64,000 nucleotides of DNA from Meandrina meandrites (taxonomy: Eukaryota; Cnidaria; Anthozoa; Scleractinia; Meandrinidae). A program made the translations under genes and the position numbers. The stretch spans positions 46,065,395 through 46,129,394 of the forward strand of contig OY855905.1 of NCBI GenBank assembly GCA_963693305.1. Direction: 5' to 3'. The notes below the pieces were generated by a model. That model saw nothing but the letters and a program-made list of their open reading frames with translations, had not been told where the DNA came from and made no database searches. This document shows positions 45,622 through 56,872 of the stretch, piece after piece (within the stretch, counting starts at the first letter, position 1; each line of letters starts with the position of its first letter).

Positions 45622-45740
45622 TGTTAACCGGACAGTTATCGAAATACACGTGTCTGAAACACAACTCACTTCTATAATCTGAACCATCGAGCAACGTGTA
45701 GCTGCCCATGTGCAGTCCTGACAATACCTATTATATAACA
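45622..45740 (-). mobile_element. 5' LTR of Ty3/gypsy element
   Basis: TGTTAACCGGACAG to TATTATATAACA, 119 bases, the partner of 41081-41203. It lies inside duplication copy 1 and therefore has an exact extra copy at 51153-51271. Confidence 0.85.
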
Positions 45741-46059
45741 GCCAGAACATGCTTATGAGGCATCATTGGCAAATATCAAAAAGAAAGGCCAAAATTGTCC
45801 AAAAAAAGCCTTTAGCATCGGGGGGTCTTGGAGCCTAGCATGTTGGGATGGTAACAAAGTTGCTGATACCTTTTTCTTCGTATTTGACCAAAATTTGGTT
45901 GAGTTTATGACGTCATCATTTTGCAAATTTGCATATTTAAAAAACTTGAATATCCCTGGGAAAAAAAAAAGTGGTTGAAAAAAGTAACGGTATTTTTCTT
46001 ATCATACAGACTACTTGTTATTGTTTTAAAACGGCTTGAAGAGAGAGGTGTGAATTTGA

Positions 46060-46290
46060 TCATAGTAGCGCTTTAAGCCAGCTTAGTTCAGTTTCAGCAA
46101 CGCCCGTCTGCTTTAAGCTTAAAGACCATAATTTCATGATCCACAGTGTCAAACGCTTTCCGTAACTCAATAAAATCGCACCAGTAAGTAGCCCTTGGTC
46201 CATGGCCCGTCGTATCGAGTCTGTAAAGGATATTGCTGCCAACTCAGGGGAGTGATTTTTTCCAGAAGCCACACTGATAAGGGCTTAGTA
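46060..46290 (-). mobile_element. CR1-like LINE RT fragment
   Basis: The minus-strand frame reads SFTDSIRRAMDQGLLTGAI then KLKQTGV-type sequence (here SLKQTGVAETELSW). This is the segment around RT motif A of CR1/jockey LINEs, with the aspartate block destroyed. It lies within duplication copy 1; its twin is at 51591-51821. Confidence 0.7.
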
Positions 46291-48403
46291 TTTGAAGAAC
46301 TGTATGCATAATCAATGTATGAGGCTGTGCGGAAATCTTGCCGAATATTTTTAAACTTTAACTATAACATCGCATCACGTCAACACTTTTGTTCCCAGAA
46401 CTCACTCGAGCACGCTGTGGTACAGATTATCGAGTTTCATCTTCACCAAATGTTGCAACGTTGTGGCGCAATCGATGTAACACTGGACTTATATCGTACG
46501 TCTGAAACTTTCACCTCTCATTTCATAAAAAGTTGAAAGCTGTCTACTAACCGAGATTTATCTGAGGTTAAAAGTAGCTTTCAATCGACGTTGATTAAAA
46601 GTTAATTTTAACTTGGGAAAAGTTGCGGTAAGTAGACAACTTTTAACTTTTTCACTGGACTTGGAATTGAGAACTATATGAGAGGCAGCCTCGGAGTGTT
46701 TTGGGGCGAAACGAAGTAAACAGGTCAGAAATCGTAGCAACGAAATTTCAAGAAGCACTGAAAGAATCCCTGGGAGACGAGTCTCTCCAGACCATTTCGC
46801 AACAGCTCTGCCAATGCTCTCTCCTGAATGAGCAGAGGAAAATCTTTTGTATTATTCGCCCAATCGGTGAACAATAATTAATTGTTTATTCGTACAGCGC
46901 GGTTTTTGTATCAGCCATACTTAATTTTAATTTACACCAGAGAGCCAAAAAATTCGGAAAATCATTTCTGATGTCAGAAAGAAAAATATTTCAAGATCCA
47001 AAGGGAAATTGGACCGACCAGATGTATCGTAAATAGTGGCTTGTATGCTTGTGCGACACATCGACGGCTGTTCAGCATACTTGTCTGGCCCGTGCAGCAA
47101 ACAAATACACGTAGTGCGGGAAAAATGCCAAAAGAATATTATTACAATAGAGTTGATGTTCGCGGGCGTAAATTTGTTCTTGCCCCGACTCAGGCTCATT
47201 TTAGCCCGAGCTCTGAGAGGGGCTAAAAGCATATTTACACCTAAGAACATTAACTCTATTACAATAATATATTATAATATTTTCAAAGGGCATTTAGAAA
47301 ACGAATCCAAAAATGAACACTGCCAGCGTCGAGTCGGTGTTTATTTCTAATCGAAAACCAGGCTTAACAATTTAAAGAACTCGGCAGAAAATCGCACAAT
47401 AACTCAAAACAATCTTTTTTTCTAAAGTTTCTATGAAAAAAGAAATTTCAGAATTCAAAAGAGAGCAAATGGTCGCCATTGAGAAGTGTTAAAATTAATC
47501 ATGTAGCAGACTAAACCGGTAGTTTGGCATAAAATTAAGTTAGGTCTGAACTGAGCGAGTTTCGCTCGCTCGACGAAGACAAACTTACATTCGCATTGCC
47601 GCCTGGATTCTTCTTCGAGTTTCTGTATTTCTTCTTCATCTAGCTGTGAAGACTGAGAATTTACTTCCCCTTTAGGGGTTCAAGTCATTCTGTCGTTATA
47701 AAGCTCAAAAACAATTCGTAGTTGCAGATGCCAGTGCCTCGACTCAAATTCAAGCGTAGAGTGCTGCCAGCCAGCAAGAAAAGGGTCGCCCACTACCTCT
47801 CGGAACGAGTTATTTCATTGGTTCCTAAAACAATACATAACAGCTATAACAATGCCCCTATCCCTGAATAACAATAGAGGTAGTGTTTACAGCGGGCGAA
47901 TGAAAATAGAGGTTTCAGAGAGGTAGTGTCTTACTGCAAGAAAACGGCCCGAACAGTTGAATTGTTTTCAGTTCTGATTGGCTGGCATATCATTTCATTG
48001 TTTCTGATTGGTCCACGACAACGGGCTAAAAATTTCTTAGCACGCTGAATTCTCTATTTTAGCCCGTAAAATACGCCGCAATGCCCGATGAAATGATTAA
48101 GTTAATAATTGAATCATTTTTATTGTGAATTGTTTGGAATTTGCAGTAATTTAAATGCGTTCTTTTTGCATTCCATACAAAGTCATAGATTTTTCCAAGA
48201 TTGTAATACATGGAAAAAACAGGAACAGTGCTCCTACAGTACGCTTGGGCTACTTGTGATTACGTCAGTTGCATTGTTGAAAGCTTTAAAGAGAAAAATA
48301 AGTGTGCTAGTTAATAGAGCCTACCCGCTGGTTTTGAATCAAACGAAAAGTACTAAGTAACCATTATTAAAGGATATTAGATAGGCTGTTCTTATTTTGT
48401 CAG
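46291..48403. other. Non-coding stretch upstream of LU exon A1
   Basis: No coding exon found. It contains a weak inverted pair at 46532-46650 and the hairpin at 47135-47273. CTGATTGGCTGGCA and CTGATTGGTCC (47975-48015) are CCAAT-type words. No convincing separate start exon for the LU domains is seen here. Confidence 0.45.
47135..47273. mobile_element. 139-bp hairpin MITE (copy 1)
   Basis: The ends AATATTATTACAATAGAGTT and AACTCTATTACAATAATATATT (21-base variant) are inverted, with GGGCTAAAA/TTTTAGCCC matched inside. The twin is at 52666-52804. Confidence 0.75.
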
Positions 48404-48634
48404 GCATCTCCTGTTATCAGTGTTCAAGCAACACGTCATATGCCGACTGTAAAAGGAAGCAGGAGACAGTCAGCTGTACGTTTCCCAGGAATTACTGTTT
48501 CAAACAAAGGAATACAACGGGAGACTTGAAGGATCAGAAAGCAGTTTTCTACAAAGGATGCACCACAGCAGATCAATGCAGACAAAAGGAAGATAGTTCT
48601 TTGGAATGCTGTGAAGATAATCTTTGTAATATGG
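48404..48634 (+). CDS. LU (Ly6/uPAR) domain exon A1
   Basis: The 231-base exon lies between TTTTGTCAG and G|GTAAGC, phase 1 on both sides. It encodes one complete three-finger domain of 77 residues: ISCYQCSSN start, ten cysteines in the canonical order, KGC before finger three, and the closing CC...LCN signature (LECCEDNLCN). N-glycosylation sequons are NTS and NTT. LU domains are extracellular binding modules held by four to five disulfides. The exon has no start codon or signal of its own. It is phase-compatible with lectin exon b 13.9 kb upstream. It is repeated at 53935. Confidence 0.9.
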
Positions 48635-49263
48635 GTAAGCCTAACTTTGTAATAACAATCGCTAAAATGGATATCAAAAGTTACATGGTGATAAAAACCC
48701 TAAAAGCTTTTTGTTCGTGGTGCGTGCGCGCACGTCCAGTACGTAAATGAGTTTATGCGTTTGTTGGGGTCCGAAATTGCGACTCAATGGTCGCCAATGC
48801 AGCCAAAAATTGAGTGTTGGCGATCAGAATTTTAAAACTGGTCGCCAGCAGGCGACTAATCTTTTGTCCCCTCAACATTTGAAATTCCAATGTAAAAGGG
48901 CTTTTTTAGTAAAGAAAACATAAAGCTCCCGTGGACAATTGTAGTAAAACGAAGCGACGATTTTGCGATCGCCATATTTACTCGGCGCCACATTGTTTCA
49001 GCGGCTTCTCCCAATACGGATACCGCGGGCGAAAACGTGGCATGACGGAATCATTTTCGTTCCGTTTCGGTGAAGAACAGATACTTTAGTTGCACACTTA
49101 GGTATAGAAATAGGGCCCCCATATGTCTTATACACAGAACGTAACAAGATACCAGCATAGTTCCAACTAAATGGGAATAATAAGAGACCGTGCGTGAGAC
49201 GAGTGAGGCCGAATTACATTTTAAAAATCGCTAAAATTTAGTATAACAACCTCTTTTGTACAG
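48635..49263. other. Intron between LU exons A1 and B1
   Basis: 629 bases, GT-AG. No coding signal. It contains CCGTTTCGGTGAAGAACAG and other repeat-like words. Confidence 0.6.
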
Positions 49264-49494
49264 ACATCTCCTGTTATCAGTGCTCAAGTAACATATCATT
49301 TGCTGACTGTGCAAGGAAACAAACAAGAGTGAACTGCACATTACCAATAAACCGCTGTGTCAAAACCATATACACTTCAAAGGGCGACGACAAAAATGTA
49401 ACATACTACAAAGGATGTGGCACAACTGATCAGTGCACAAAAACAGCCGAGAAATCATTTGTGGAATGTTGCACTGGTGAATTGTGCAACAAAG
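49264..49494 (+). CDS. LU domain exon B1
   Basis: 231 bases after TTTTGTACAG, phase 1 both sides, and the same 77-residue size as exon A1. It starts DISCYQCSSNISFADC and ends VECCTGELCNK, with ten cysteines and three sequons (NIS, NCT, NVT). About half the residues match exon A1, including YKGC.T.DQC, so A and B are older tandem paralogues. The donor is G|GCAAGT, a non-canonical GC donor otherwise matching consensus. It is present in all three B copies. If GC is not used, the frame reads on to a stop near 49605. Confidence 0.88.
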
Positions 49495-50834
49495 GCAAGT
49501 TACATGTACTTATCTTACTCGACTTATTTGTTTTCTCTTGTATTAGGACAAGAGAGAAAGAGCAAGTGAATTTGAGGATAAAAAACGTGACAGGAGTTCT
49601 CTACTGATATCGATGTCTTCTATAAATCGGCCGCTGATTCGTTGAAAACTGAAAAATAGTTTGGGTAAAGATTCTTGTTTTCTTATCCTCCATGCTGTCT
49701 GCTCTGTTCCTCGTAGCGTAAATTTGTTGAAACACCTACAACTACTCTTTTTCAGAGGATTAGATAACACAAACGTAAGTACGAATCGTAGCCTGTTTGA
49801 TCCACTCTGCGCACATGCTGGCGCTAAACGCGACGGTTTGTTTACATACGTTTCCGCTTAAATACTTTTGCAAGTACGCTATGCTGAAGTGTTTACCTGT
49901 TTTTTGCTTCTCTAAGTTTTGAAATGTTCTGTTGTGCGGCCACGATGTCCACCTGTAGTCCTTTTTAACAAAATGTCAACGATATTAATTTCAAGCCTCG
50001 TTACCGGAAGCAATCATGAATAACAGTAATAAATTCTCACCGGGAGCCCCCACTGCCAAACGCCCCAGGTTGAGATAAGATATGGGAAAAGGTAAGCCCG
50101 GAGGCGGGAAGGAGCGGGAGCTAAGGCACAATGAGTAGTCATCGCTGCGGGGAGGAGGGTGAGGCGACAATCTGATGTCTGGCGTCCGTTTTAACTAAGA
50201 GAGGAATAAACAGGGCAAAACAGGACTATTTATACTCGTATTTATACTTAATATGCATAACATATTCCCTTGAGGATATACAGAAGTGAGGGAATGAGAA
50301 AGTGAGATCTTAACGGAATTAGGGGCGTTGGTGCATGAGGACTCCTAGTGAGAATACTTGAATAGTCGGATACAACCGATTGCTGCCTACAACGAGCCCT
50401 CTCTGCTCTGTCCCAGGCAACATTTATTATATTTTTTTCTGGAATATAACGAACTCTAAATTTCTATTATAACTTTTCTGGAATATGACGAATTCTAAAA
50501 TTCAATTCTATGAAGAACGGTAGTGTTTTCTCTATATATCTGACACTACAGAGTCGATGAACAATTCTACACTTGCTTATATATAGATATGACCCGAATT
50601 GTCTTGCATGGTGTTAATGACACCGAATGTTCGTTTTGTAACGGATAAGCGAATAACGAATATCTGAGCGTCTACTTGTACTATGCATGAAGAATGGAAT
50701 GCTACTTAGTAGCCATCAAGCACAAATGCCACAGTCTCGCTACATGCACAGTTTAAGTTATTTTGTATTCCGGTGCATCCGTAGCCTATCAGAGGTTTTA
50801 CTTTTGTGCAAATAATGTACTGGTTGGGCACATA
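49495..50834. other. Intron after LU exon B1 to duplication junction
   Basis: No exon recognised. A CT-rich acceptor-like TCTTTTTCAG at 49745-49754 is followed by a few open codons ending in GTAAGT (49773), which would make a 19-base exon. That is too small to call. Confidence 0.4.
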
Positions 50835-51152
50835 CCGATAACGGAAATCATCACTGCGACCTTTTTCTTGTTCGCCGCTACTTTAACAGCCTCGGAAGCA
50901 TCAGAAGGATAATAGCCAATACTATTCGCAACGAAATACTGTTCAAGTCTTTCATGATTAGCTGTAAAAGTCTCTGTAGAAAAGTATTTAACTCCCCAAT
51001 GGAATCAACTAGGGGCGAAGCCATGGCGGCCGAACAGAAAGTAAACACGAAAGCAACCACATGCACGGAAAACTGAAAGGCACAGAAGAACTTTGCAAAT
51101 TTCAAAATCGCCAAGAAGACAAAAACACATTACTGGAGAATCCCATCCTCGT

Positions 51153-51271
51153 TGTTAACCGGACAGTTATCGAAATACACGTGTCTGAAACACAACTCAC
51201 TTCTATAATCTGAACCATCGAGCAACGTGTAGCTGCCCATGTGCAGTCCTGACAATACCTATTATATAACA
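51153..51271 (-). mobile_element. Duplicated gypsy LTR (copy 2)
   Basis: Exact counterpart of the 45622-45740 LTR, carried by the segmental duplication. It is not a separate insertion, because the flanks are identical as well. Confidence 0.9.
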
Positions 51272-51590
51272 GCCAGAACATGCTTATGAGGCATCATTGG
51301 CAAATATCAAAAAGAAAGGCCAAAATTGTCCAAAAAAAGCCTTTAGCATCGGGGGGTCTTGGAGCCTAGCATGTTGGGATGGTAACAAAGTTGCTGATAC
51401 CTTTTTCTTCGTATTTGACCAAAATTTGGTTGAGTTTATGACGTCATCATTTTGCAAATTTGCATATTTAAAAAACTTGAATATCCCTGGGAAAAAAAAA
51501 AGTGGTTGAAAAAAGTAACGGTATTTTTCTTATCATACAGACTACTTGTTATTGTTTTAAAACGGCTTGAAGAGAGAGGTGTGAATTTGA

Positions 51591-51821
51591 TCATAGTAGC
51601 GCTTTAAGCCAGCTTAGTTCAGTTTCAGCAACGCCCGTCTGCTTTAAGCTTAAAGACCATAATTTCATGATCCACAGTGTCAAACGCTTTCCGTAACTCA
51701 ATAAAATCGCACCAGTAAGTAGCCCTTGGTCCATGGCCCGTCGTATCGAGTCTGTAAAGGATATTGCTGCCAACTCAGGGGAGTGATTTTTTCCAGAAGC
51801 CACACTGATAAGGGCTTAGTA
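51591..51821 (-). mobile_element. CR1-like LINE RT fragment (copy 2)
   Basis: Duplicate of 46060-46290. Confidence 0.7.
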
Positions 51822-52665
51822 TTTGAAGAACTGTATGCATAATCAATGTATGAGGCTGTGCGGAAATCTTGCCGAATATTTTTAAACTTTAACTATAACA
51901 TCGCATCACGTCAACACTTTTGTTCCCAGAACTCACTCGAGCACGCTGTGGTACAGATTATCGAGTTTCATCTTCACCAAATGTTGCAACGTTGTGGCGC
52001 AATCGATGTAACACTGGACTTATATCGTACGTCTGAAACTTTCACCTCTCATTTCATAAAAAGTTGAAAGCTGTCTACTAACCGAGATTTATCTGAGGTT
52101 AAAAGTAGCTTTCAATCGACGTTGATTAAAAGTTAATTTTAACTTGGGAAAAGTTGCGGTAAGTAGACAACTTTTAACTTTTTCACTGGACTTGGAATTG
52201 AGAACTATATGAGAGGCAGCCTCGGAGTGTTTTGGGGCGAAACGAAGTAAACAGGTCAGAAATCGTAGCAACGAAATTTCAAGAAGCACTGAAAGAATCC
52301 CTGGGAGACGAGTCTCTCCAGACCATTTCGCAACAGCTCTGCCAATGCTCTCTCCTGAATGAGCAGAGGAAAATCTTTTGTATTATTCGCCCAATCGGTG
52401 AACAATAATTAATTGTTTATTCGTACAGCGCGGTTTTTGTATCAGCCATACTTTATTTTAATTTACACCAGAGAGCCAAAAAATTCGGAAAATCATTTCT
52501 GATGTCAGAAAGAAAAATATTTCAAGATCCAAAGGGAAATTGGACCGACCAGATGTATCGTAAATAGTGGCTTGTATGCTTGTGCGACACATCGACGGCT
52601 GTTCAGCATACTTGTCTGGCCCGTGCAGCAAACAAATACACGTAGTGCGGGAAAAATGCCAAAAG

Positions 52666-52804
52666 AATATTATTACAATAGAGTTGATGTTCGCGGGCGT
52701 AAATTTGTTCTTGCCCCGACTCAGGCTCATTTTAGCCCGAGCTCTGAGAGGGGCTAAAAGCATATTTACACCTAAGAACATTAACTCTATTACAATAATA
52801 TATT
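52666..52804. mobile_element. 139-bp hairpin MITE (copy 2)
   Basis: Duplicate of 47135-47273. Confidence 0.75.
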
Positions 52805-53934
52805 ATAATATTTTCAAAGGGCATTTAGAAAACGAATCCAAAAATGAACACTGCCAGCGTCGAGTCGGTGTTTATTTCTAATCGAAAACCAGGCTTAACA
52901 ATTTAAAGAACTCGGCAGAAAATCGCACAATAACTCAAAACAATCTTTTTTTCTAAAGTTTCTATGAAAAAAGAAATTTCAGAATTCAAAAGAGAGCAAA
53001 TGGTCGCCATTGAGAAGTGTTAAAATTAATCATGTAGCAGACTAAACCGGTAGTTTGGCATAAAATTAAGTTAGGTCTGAACTGAGCGAGTTTCGCTCGC
53101 TCGACGAAGACAAACTTACATTCGCATTGCCGCCTGGATTCTTCTTCGAGTTTCTGTATTTCTTCTTCATCTAGCTGTGAAGACTGAGAATTTACTTCCC
53201 CTTTAGGGGTTCAAGTCATTCTGTCGTTATAAAGCTCAAAAACAATTCGTAGTTGCAGATGCCAGTGCCTCGACTCAAATTCAAGCGTAGAGTGCTGCCA
53301 GCCAGCAAGAAAAGGGTCGCCCACTACCTCTCGGAACGAGTTATTTCATTGGTTCCTAAAACAATACATAACAGCTATAACAATGCCCCTATCCCTGAAT
53401 AACAATAGAGGTAGTGTTTACAGCGGGCGAATGAAAATAGAGGTTTCAGAGAGGTAGTGTCTTACTGCAAGAAAACGGCCCGAACAGTTGAATTGTTTTC
53501 AGTTCTGATTGGCTGGCATATCATTTCATTGTTTCTGATTGGTCCACGACAACGGGCTAAAAATTTCTTAGCACCCTGAATTCTCTATTTTAGCCCGTAA
53601 AATACGCCGCAATGCCCGATGAAATGATTAAGTTAATAATTGAATCATTTTTATTGTGAATTGTTTGGAATTTGCAGTAATTTAAATGCGTTCTTTTTGC
53701 ATTCCATACAAAGTCATAGATTTTTCCGAGATTGTAATACATGGAAAAAACAGGAACAGTGCTCCTACAGTACGCTTGGGCTACTTGTGATTACGTCAGT
53801 TGCATTGTTGAAAGCTTTAAAGAGAAAAATAAGTGTGCTAGTTAATAGAGCCTACCCGCTGGTTTTGAATCAAACGAAAAGTACTAAGTAACCATTATTA
53901 AAGGATATTAGATAGGCTGTTCTTATTTTGTCAG

Positions 53935-54165
53935 GCATCTCCTGTTATCAGTGTTCAAGCAACACGTCATATGCCGACTGTAAAAGGAAGCAGGAGACAG
54001 TCAGCTGTACGTTTCCCAGGAATTACTGTTTCAAACAAAGGAATACAACGGGAGACTTGAAGGATCAGAAAGCAGTTTTCTACAAAGGATGCACCACAGC
54101 AGATCAATGCAGACAAAAGGAAGATAGTTCTTTGGAATGCTGTGAAGATAATCTTTGTAATATGG
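53935..54165 (+). CDS. LU domain exon A2
   Basis: Second copy of exon A1, identical in its 77 encoded residues and in both splice sites. It is 5,531 bases downstream of A1 and part of duplication copy 2. If both are spliced in, the protein gains a second A-B pair of domains, since each exon is 231 bases and phase 1-1. Whether all copies are used is not visible in the DNA. Confidence 0.9.
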
Positions 54166-54794
54166 GTAAGCCTAACTTTGTAATAACAATCGCTAAAATG
54201 GATATCAAAAGTTACATGGTGATAAAAACCCTAAAAGCTTTTTGTTCGTGGTGCGTGCGCGCACGTCCAGTACGTAAATGAGTTTATGCGTTTGTTGGGG
54301 TCCGAAATTGCGACTCAAAGGTCGCCAATGCAGCCAAAAATTGAGTGTTGGCGATCAGAATTTTAAAACTGGTCGCCAGCAGGCGACTAACCTTTTGTCC
54401 CCTCAACATTTGAAATTCCAATGTAAAAGGGCTTTTTTAGTAAAGAAAACATAAAGCTCCCGTGGACAATTGTAGTAAAACGAAGCGACGATTTTGCGAT
54501 CGCCATATTTACTCGGCGCCACATTGTTTCAGCGGCTTCTCCCAATACGGATACCGCGGGCGAAAACGTGGCATGACGGAATCATTTTCGTTCCGTTTCG
54601 GTGAAGAACAGATACTTTAGTTGCACACTTAGGTATAGAAATAGGGCCCCCATATGTCTTATACACAGAACGTAACAAGATACCAGCATAGTTCCAACTA
54701 AATGGGAATAATAAGAGACCGTGCGTGAGACGAGTGAGGCCGAATTACATTTTAAAAATCGCTAAAATTTAGTATAACAACCTCTTTTGTACAG

Positions 54795-55025
54795 ACATCT
54801 CCTGTTATCAGTGCTCAAGTAACATATCATTTGCTGACTGTGCAAGGAAACAAACAAGAGTGAACTGCACATTACCAATAAACCGCTGTGTCAAAACCAT
54901 ATACACTTCAAAGGGCGACGACAAAAATGTAACATACTACAAAGGATGTGGCACAACTGATCAGTGCACAAAAACAGCCGAGAAATCATTTGTGGAATGT
55001 TGCACTGGTGAATTGTGCAACAAAG
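54795..55025 (+). CDS. LU domain exon B2
   Basis: Second copy of exon B1 with the same 77 residues and the same GC donor. A base change just after the exon (GTGCCAGG instead of GTGACAGG near 55122) is shared with B3 but not with B1, which links copies 2 and 3. Phase 1-1, so it can follow A2 and precede C1 in frame. Confidence 0.88.
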
Positions 55026-56593
55026 GCAAGTTACATGTACTTATCTTACTCGACTTATTTGTTTTCTCTTGTATTAGGACAAGAGAGAAAGAGCAAGTGA
55101 ATTTGAGGATAAAAAACGTGCCAGGAGTTCTCTACTGATATCGATGTCTTCTATAAATCGGCCGCTGATTCGTTGAAAACTGAAAAATAGTTTGGGTAAA
55201 GATTCTTGTTTTCTTATCCTCCATGCTGTCTGCTCTGTTCCTCGTAGCGTAAATTTGTTGAAACACCTACAACTACTCTTTTTCAGAGGATTAGATAACA
55301 CAAACGTAAGTACGAATCGTAGCCTGTTTGATCCACTCTGCGCACATGCTGGCGCTAAACGCGACGGTTTGTTTACATACGTTTCCGCTTAAATACTTTT
55401 GCAAGTACGCTATGCTGAAGTGTTTACCTGTTTTTTGCTTCTCTAAGTTTTGAAATGTTCTGTTGTGCGGCCACGATGTCCACCTGTAGTCCTTTTTAAC
55501 AAAATGTCAACGATATTAATTTCAAGCCTCGTTACCGGAAGCAATCATGAATAACAGTAATAAATTCTCACCGGGAGCCCCCACTGCCAAACGCCCCAGG
55601 TTGAGATAAGATATGGGAAAAGGTAAGCCCGGAGGCGGGAAGGAGCGGGAGCTAAGGCACAATGAGTAGTCATCGCTGCGGGGAGGAGGGTGAGGCGACA
55701 ATCTGATGTCTGGCGTCCGTTTTAACTAAGAGAGGAATAAACAGGGCAAAACAGGACTATTTATACTCGTATTTATACTTAATATGCATAACATATTCCC
55801 TTGAGGATATACAGAAGTGAGGGAATGAGAAAGTGAGATCTTAACGGAATTAGGGGCGTTGGTGCATGAGGACTCCTAGTGAGAATACTTGAATAGTCGG
55901 ATACAACCGATTGCTGCCTACAACGAGCCCTCTCTGCTCTGTCCCAGGCAACATTTATTATATTTTTTTCTGGAATATAACGAACTCTAAATTTCTATTA
56001 TAACTTTTCTGGAATATGACGAATTCTAAAATTCAATTCTATGAAGAACGGTAGTGTTTTCTCTATATATCTGACACTACAGAGTCGATGAACAATTCTA
56101 CACTTGCTTATATATAGATATGACCCGAATTGTCTTGCATGGTGTTAATGACACCGAATGTTCGTTTTGTAACGGATAAGCGAATAACGAATATCTGAGC
56201 GTCTACTTGTACTATGCATGAAGAATGGAATGCTACTTAGTAGCCATCAAGCACAAATGCCACAGTCTCGCTACATGCACAGTTTAAGTTATTTTGTATT
56301 CCGGTGCATCCGTAGCCTATCAGAGGTTTTACTTTTGTGCAAATAATGTACTGGTTGGGCACATATAGCTTTTAAGCACCCTTGGCTTTCTACTCCTTTC
56401 TGCCTCTGCGCTCGCTTGTTCTCATATCGTATTCGTGCTTGGAGCGATTGGAAGTGAGTGCTCCCGGTGGCAAAATGTTACTGTATTTCTCCTTCGAGTT
56501 TGTTTATCAATTGCCGAAAAAGTGAATGAAAAATCTGTTTGTGTGGATTTTGATTAATTTATTAGCTGTTATTGATTCATTTTGTCTCGCTAG
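55026..56593. other. Intron between B2 and C1
   Basis: No exon recognised. The last 228 bases (56366-56593) are the first sequence not present in duplication copy 1. Confidence 0.5.
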
Positions 56594-56872
56594 AATCAGG
56601 GCTCAGATGTTTTCAATGCAGTAGCACAGTGTCTCATGAGGAATGCCAAAATCATCACAAAGAAGTCATGTGCAAGAGCTCCATGGACGATCGTTGTTAT
56701 TATGCGTCGATGCAGCAGACGTCGCAGGATGGGTCCAGTGTTACCAAGCTCTTTAGGCATGGATGTACCAATAACTGCTACTGTAATACCACTGCGAAAT
56801 TTTTTGAAGAGTGCAGTACTTCCAGTGTGAAATGCGACGTGCAATGCTGCAGCAAAAATTTATGCAATGAAG
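56594..56872 (+). CDS. LU domain exon C1
   Basis: 279 bases between CTCGCTAG and G|GTAACA, phase 1 on both sides, 93 residues. It starts ESGLRCFQCSST and closes with QCCSKNLCNE. Thirteen cysteines are present instead of ten; the extra ones fall in the third finger (HGCTNNCYCN, EECS, VKCD), which is also longer. One sequon (NTT). It is a clearly diverged member of the same exon family as A and B, possibly with an additional disulfide. It ends in phase 1, so at least one more exon must follow, but none is seen before B3. Confidence 0.88.

Larger units (their letters stand above)
45304..50834 (+). repeat. 5,531-bp tandem duplication, copy 1
   Basis: It starts at CCGATAACGG within gypsy gag and ends at TTGGGCACATA, where copy 2 follows without spacer. 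It contains the gypsy 5' LTR, a LINE RT piece, a hairpin MITE, and LU exons A1 and B1. I noticed only about six single-base differences to copy 2 over the whole length. Confidence 0.97.
50835..56365 (+). repeat. 5,531-bp tandem duplication, copy 2
   Basis: Near-identical repeat of 45304-50834, starting in the middle of the gag sequence directly after GGGCACATA. Differences seen include A to T near 46923/52454, G to C near 48046/53577, A to G near 48198/53729, T to A near 48788/54319, T to C near 48861/54392 and A to C near 49591/55122. Confidence 0.97.

Noticed and set aside
47041..47350. Frames of 61-107 codons on both strands (duplicated at 52.5-52.9 kb)
   Set aside because: They overlap the 139-bp hairpin and each other. 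No known domain.
49754..49772. Possible 19-base micro-exon between TTTTTCAG and GTAAGT
   Set aside because: Length breaks the phase-1 scheme (19 is not a multiple of three) and there is no domain content.
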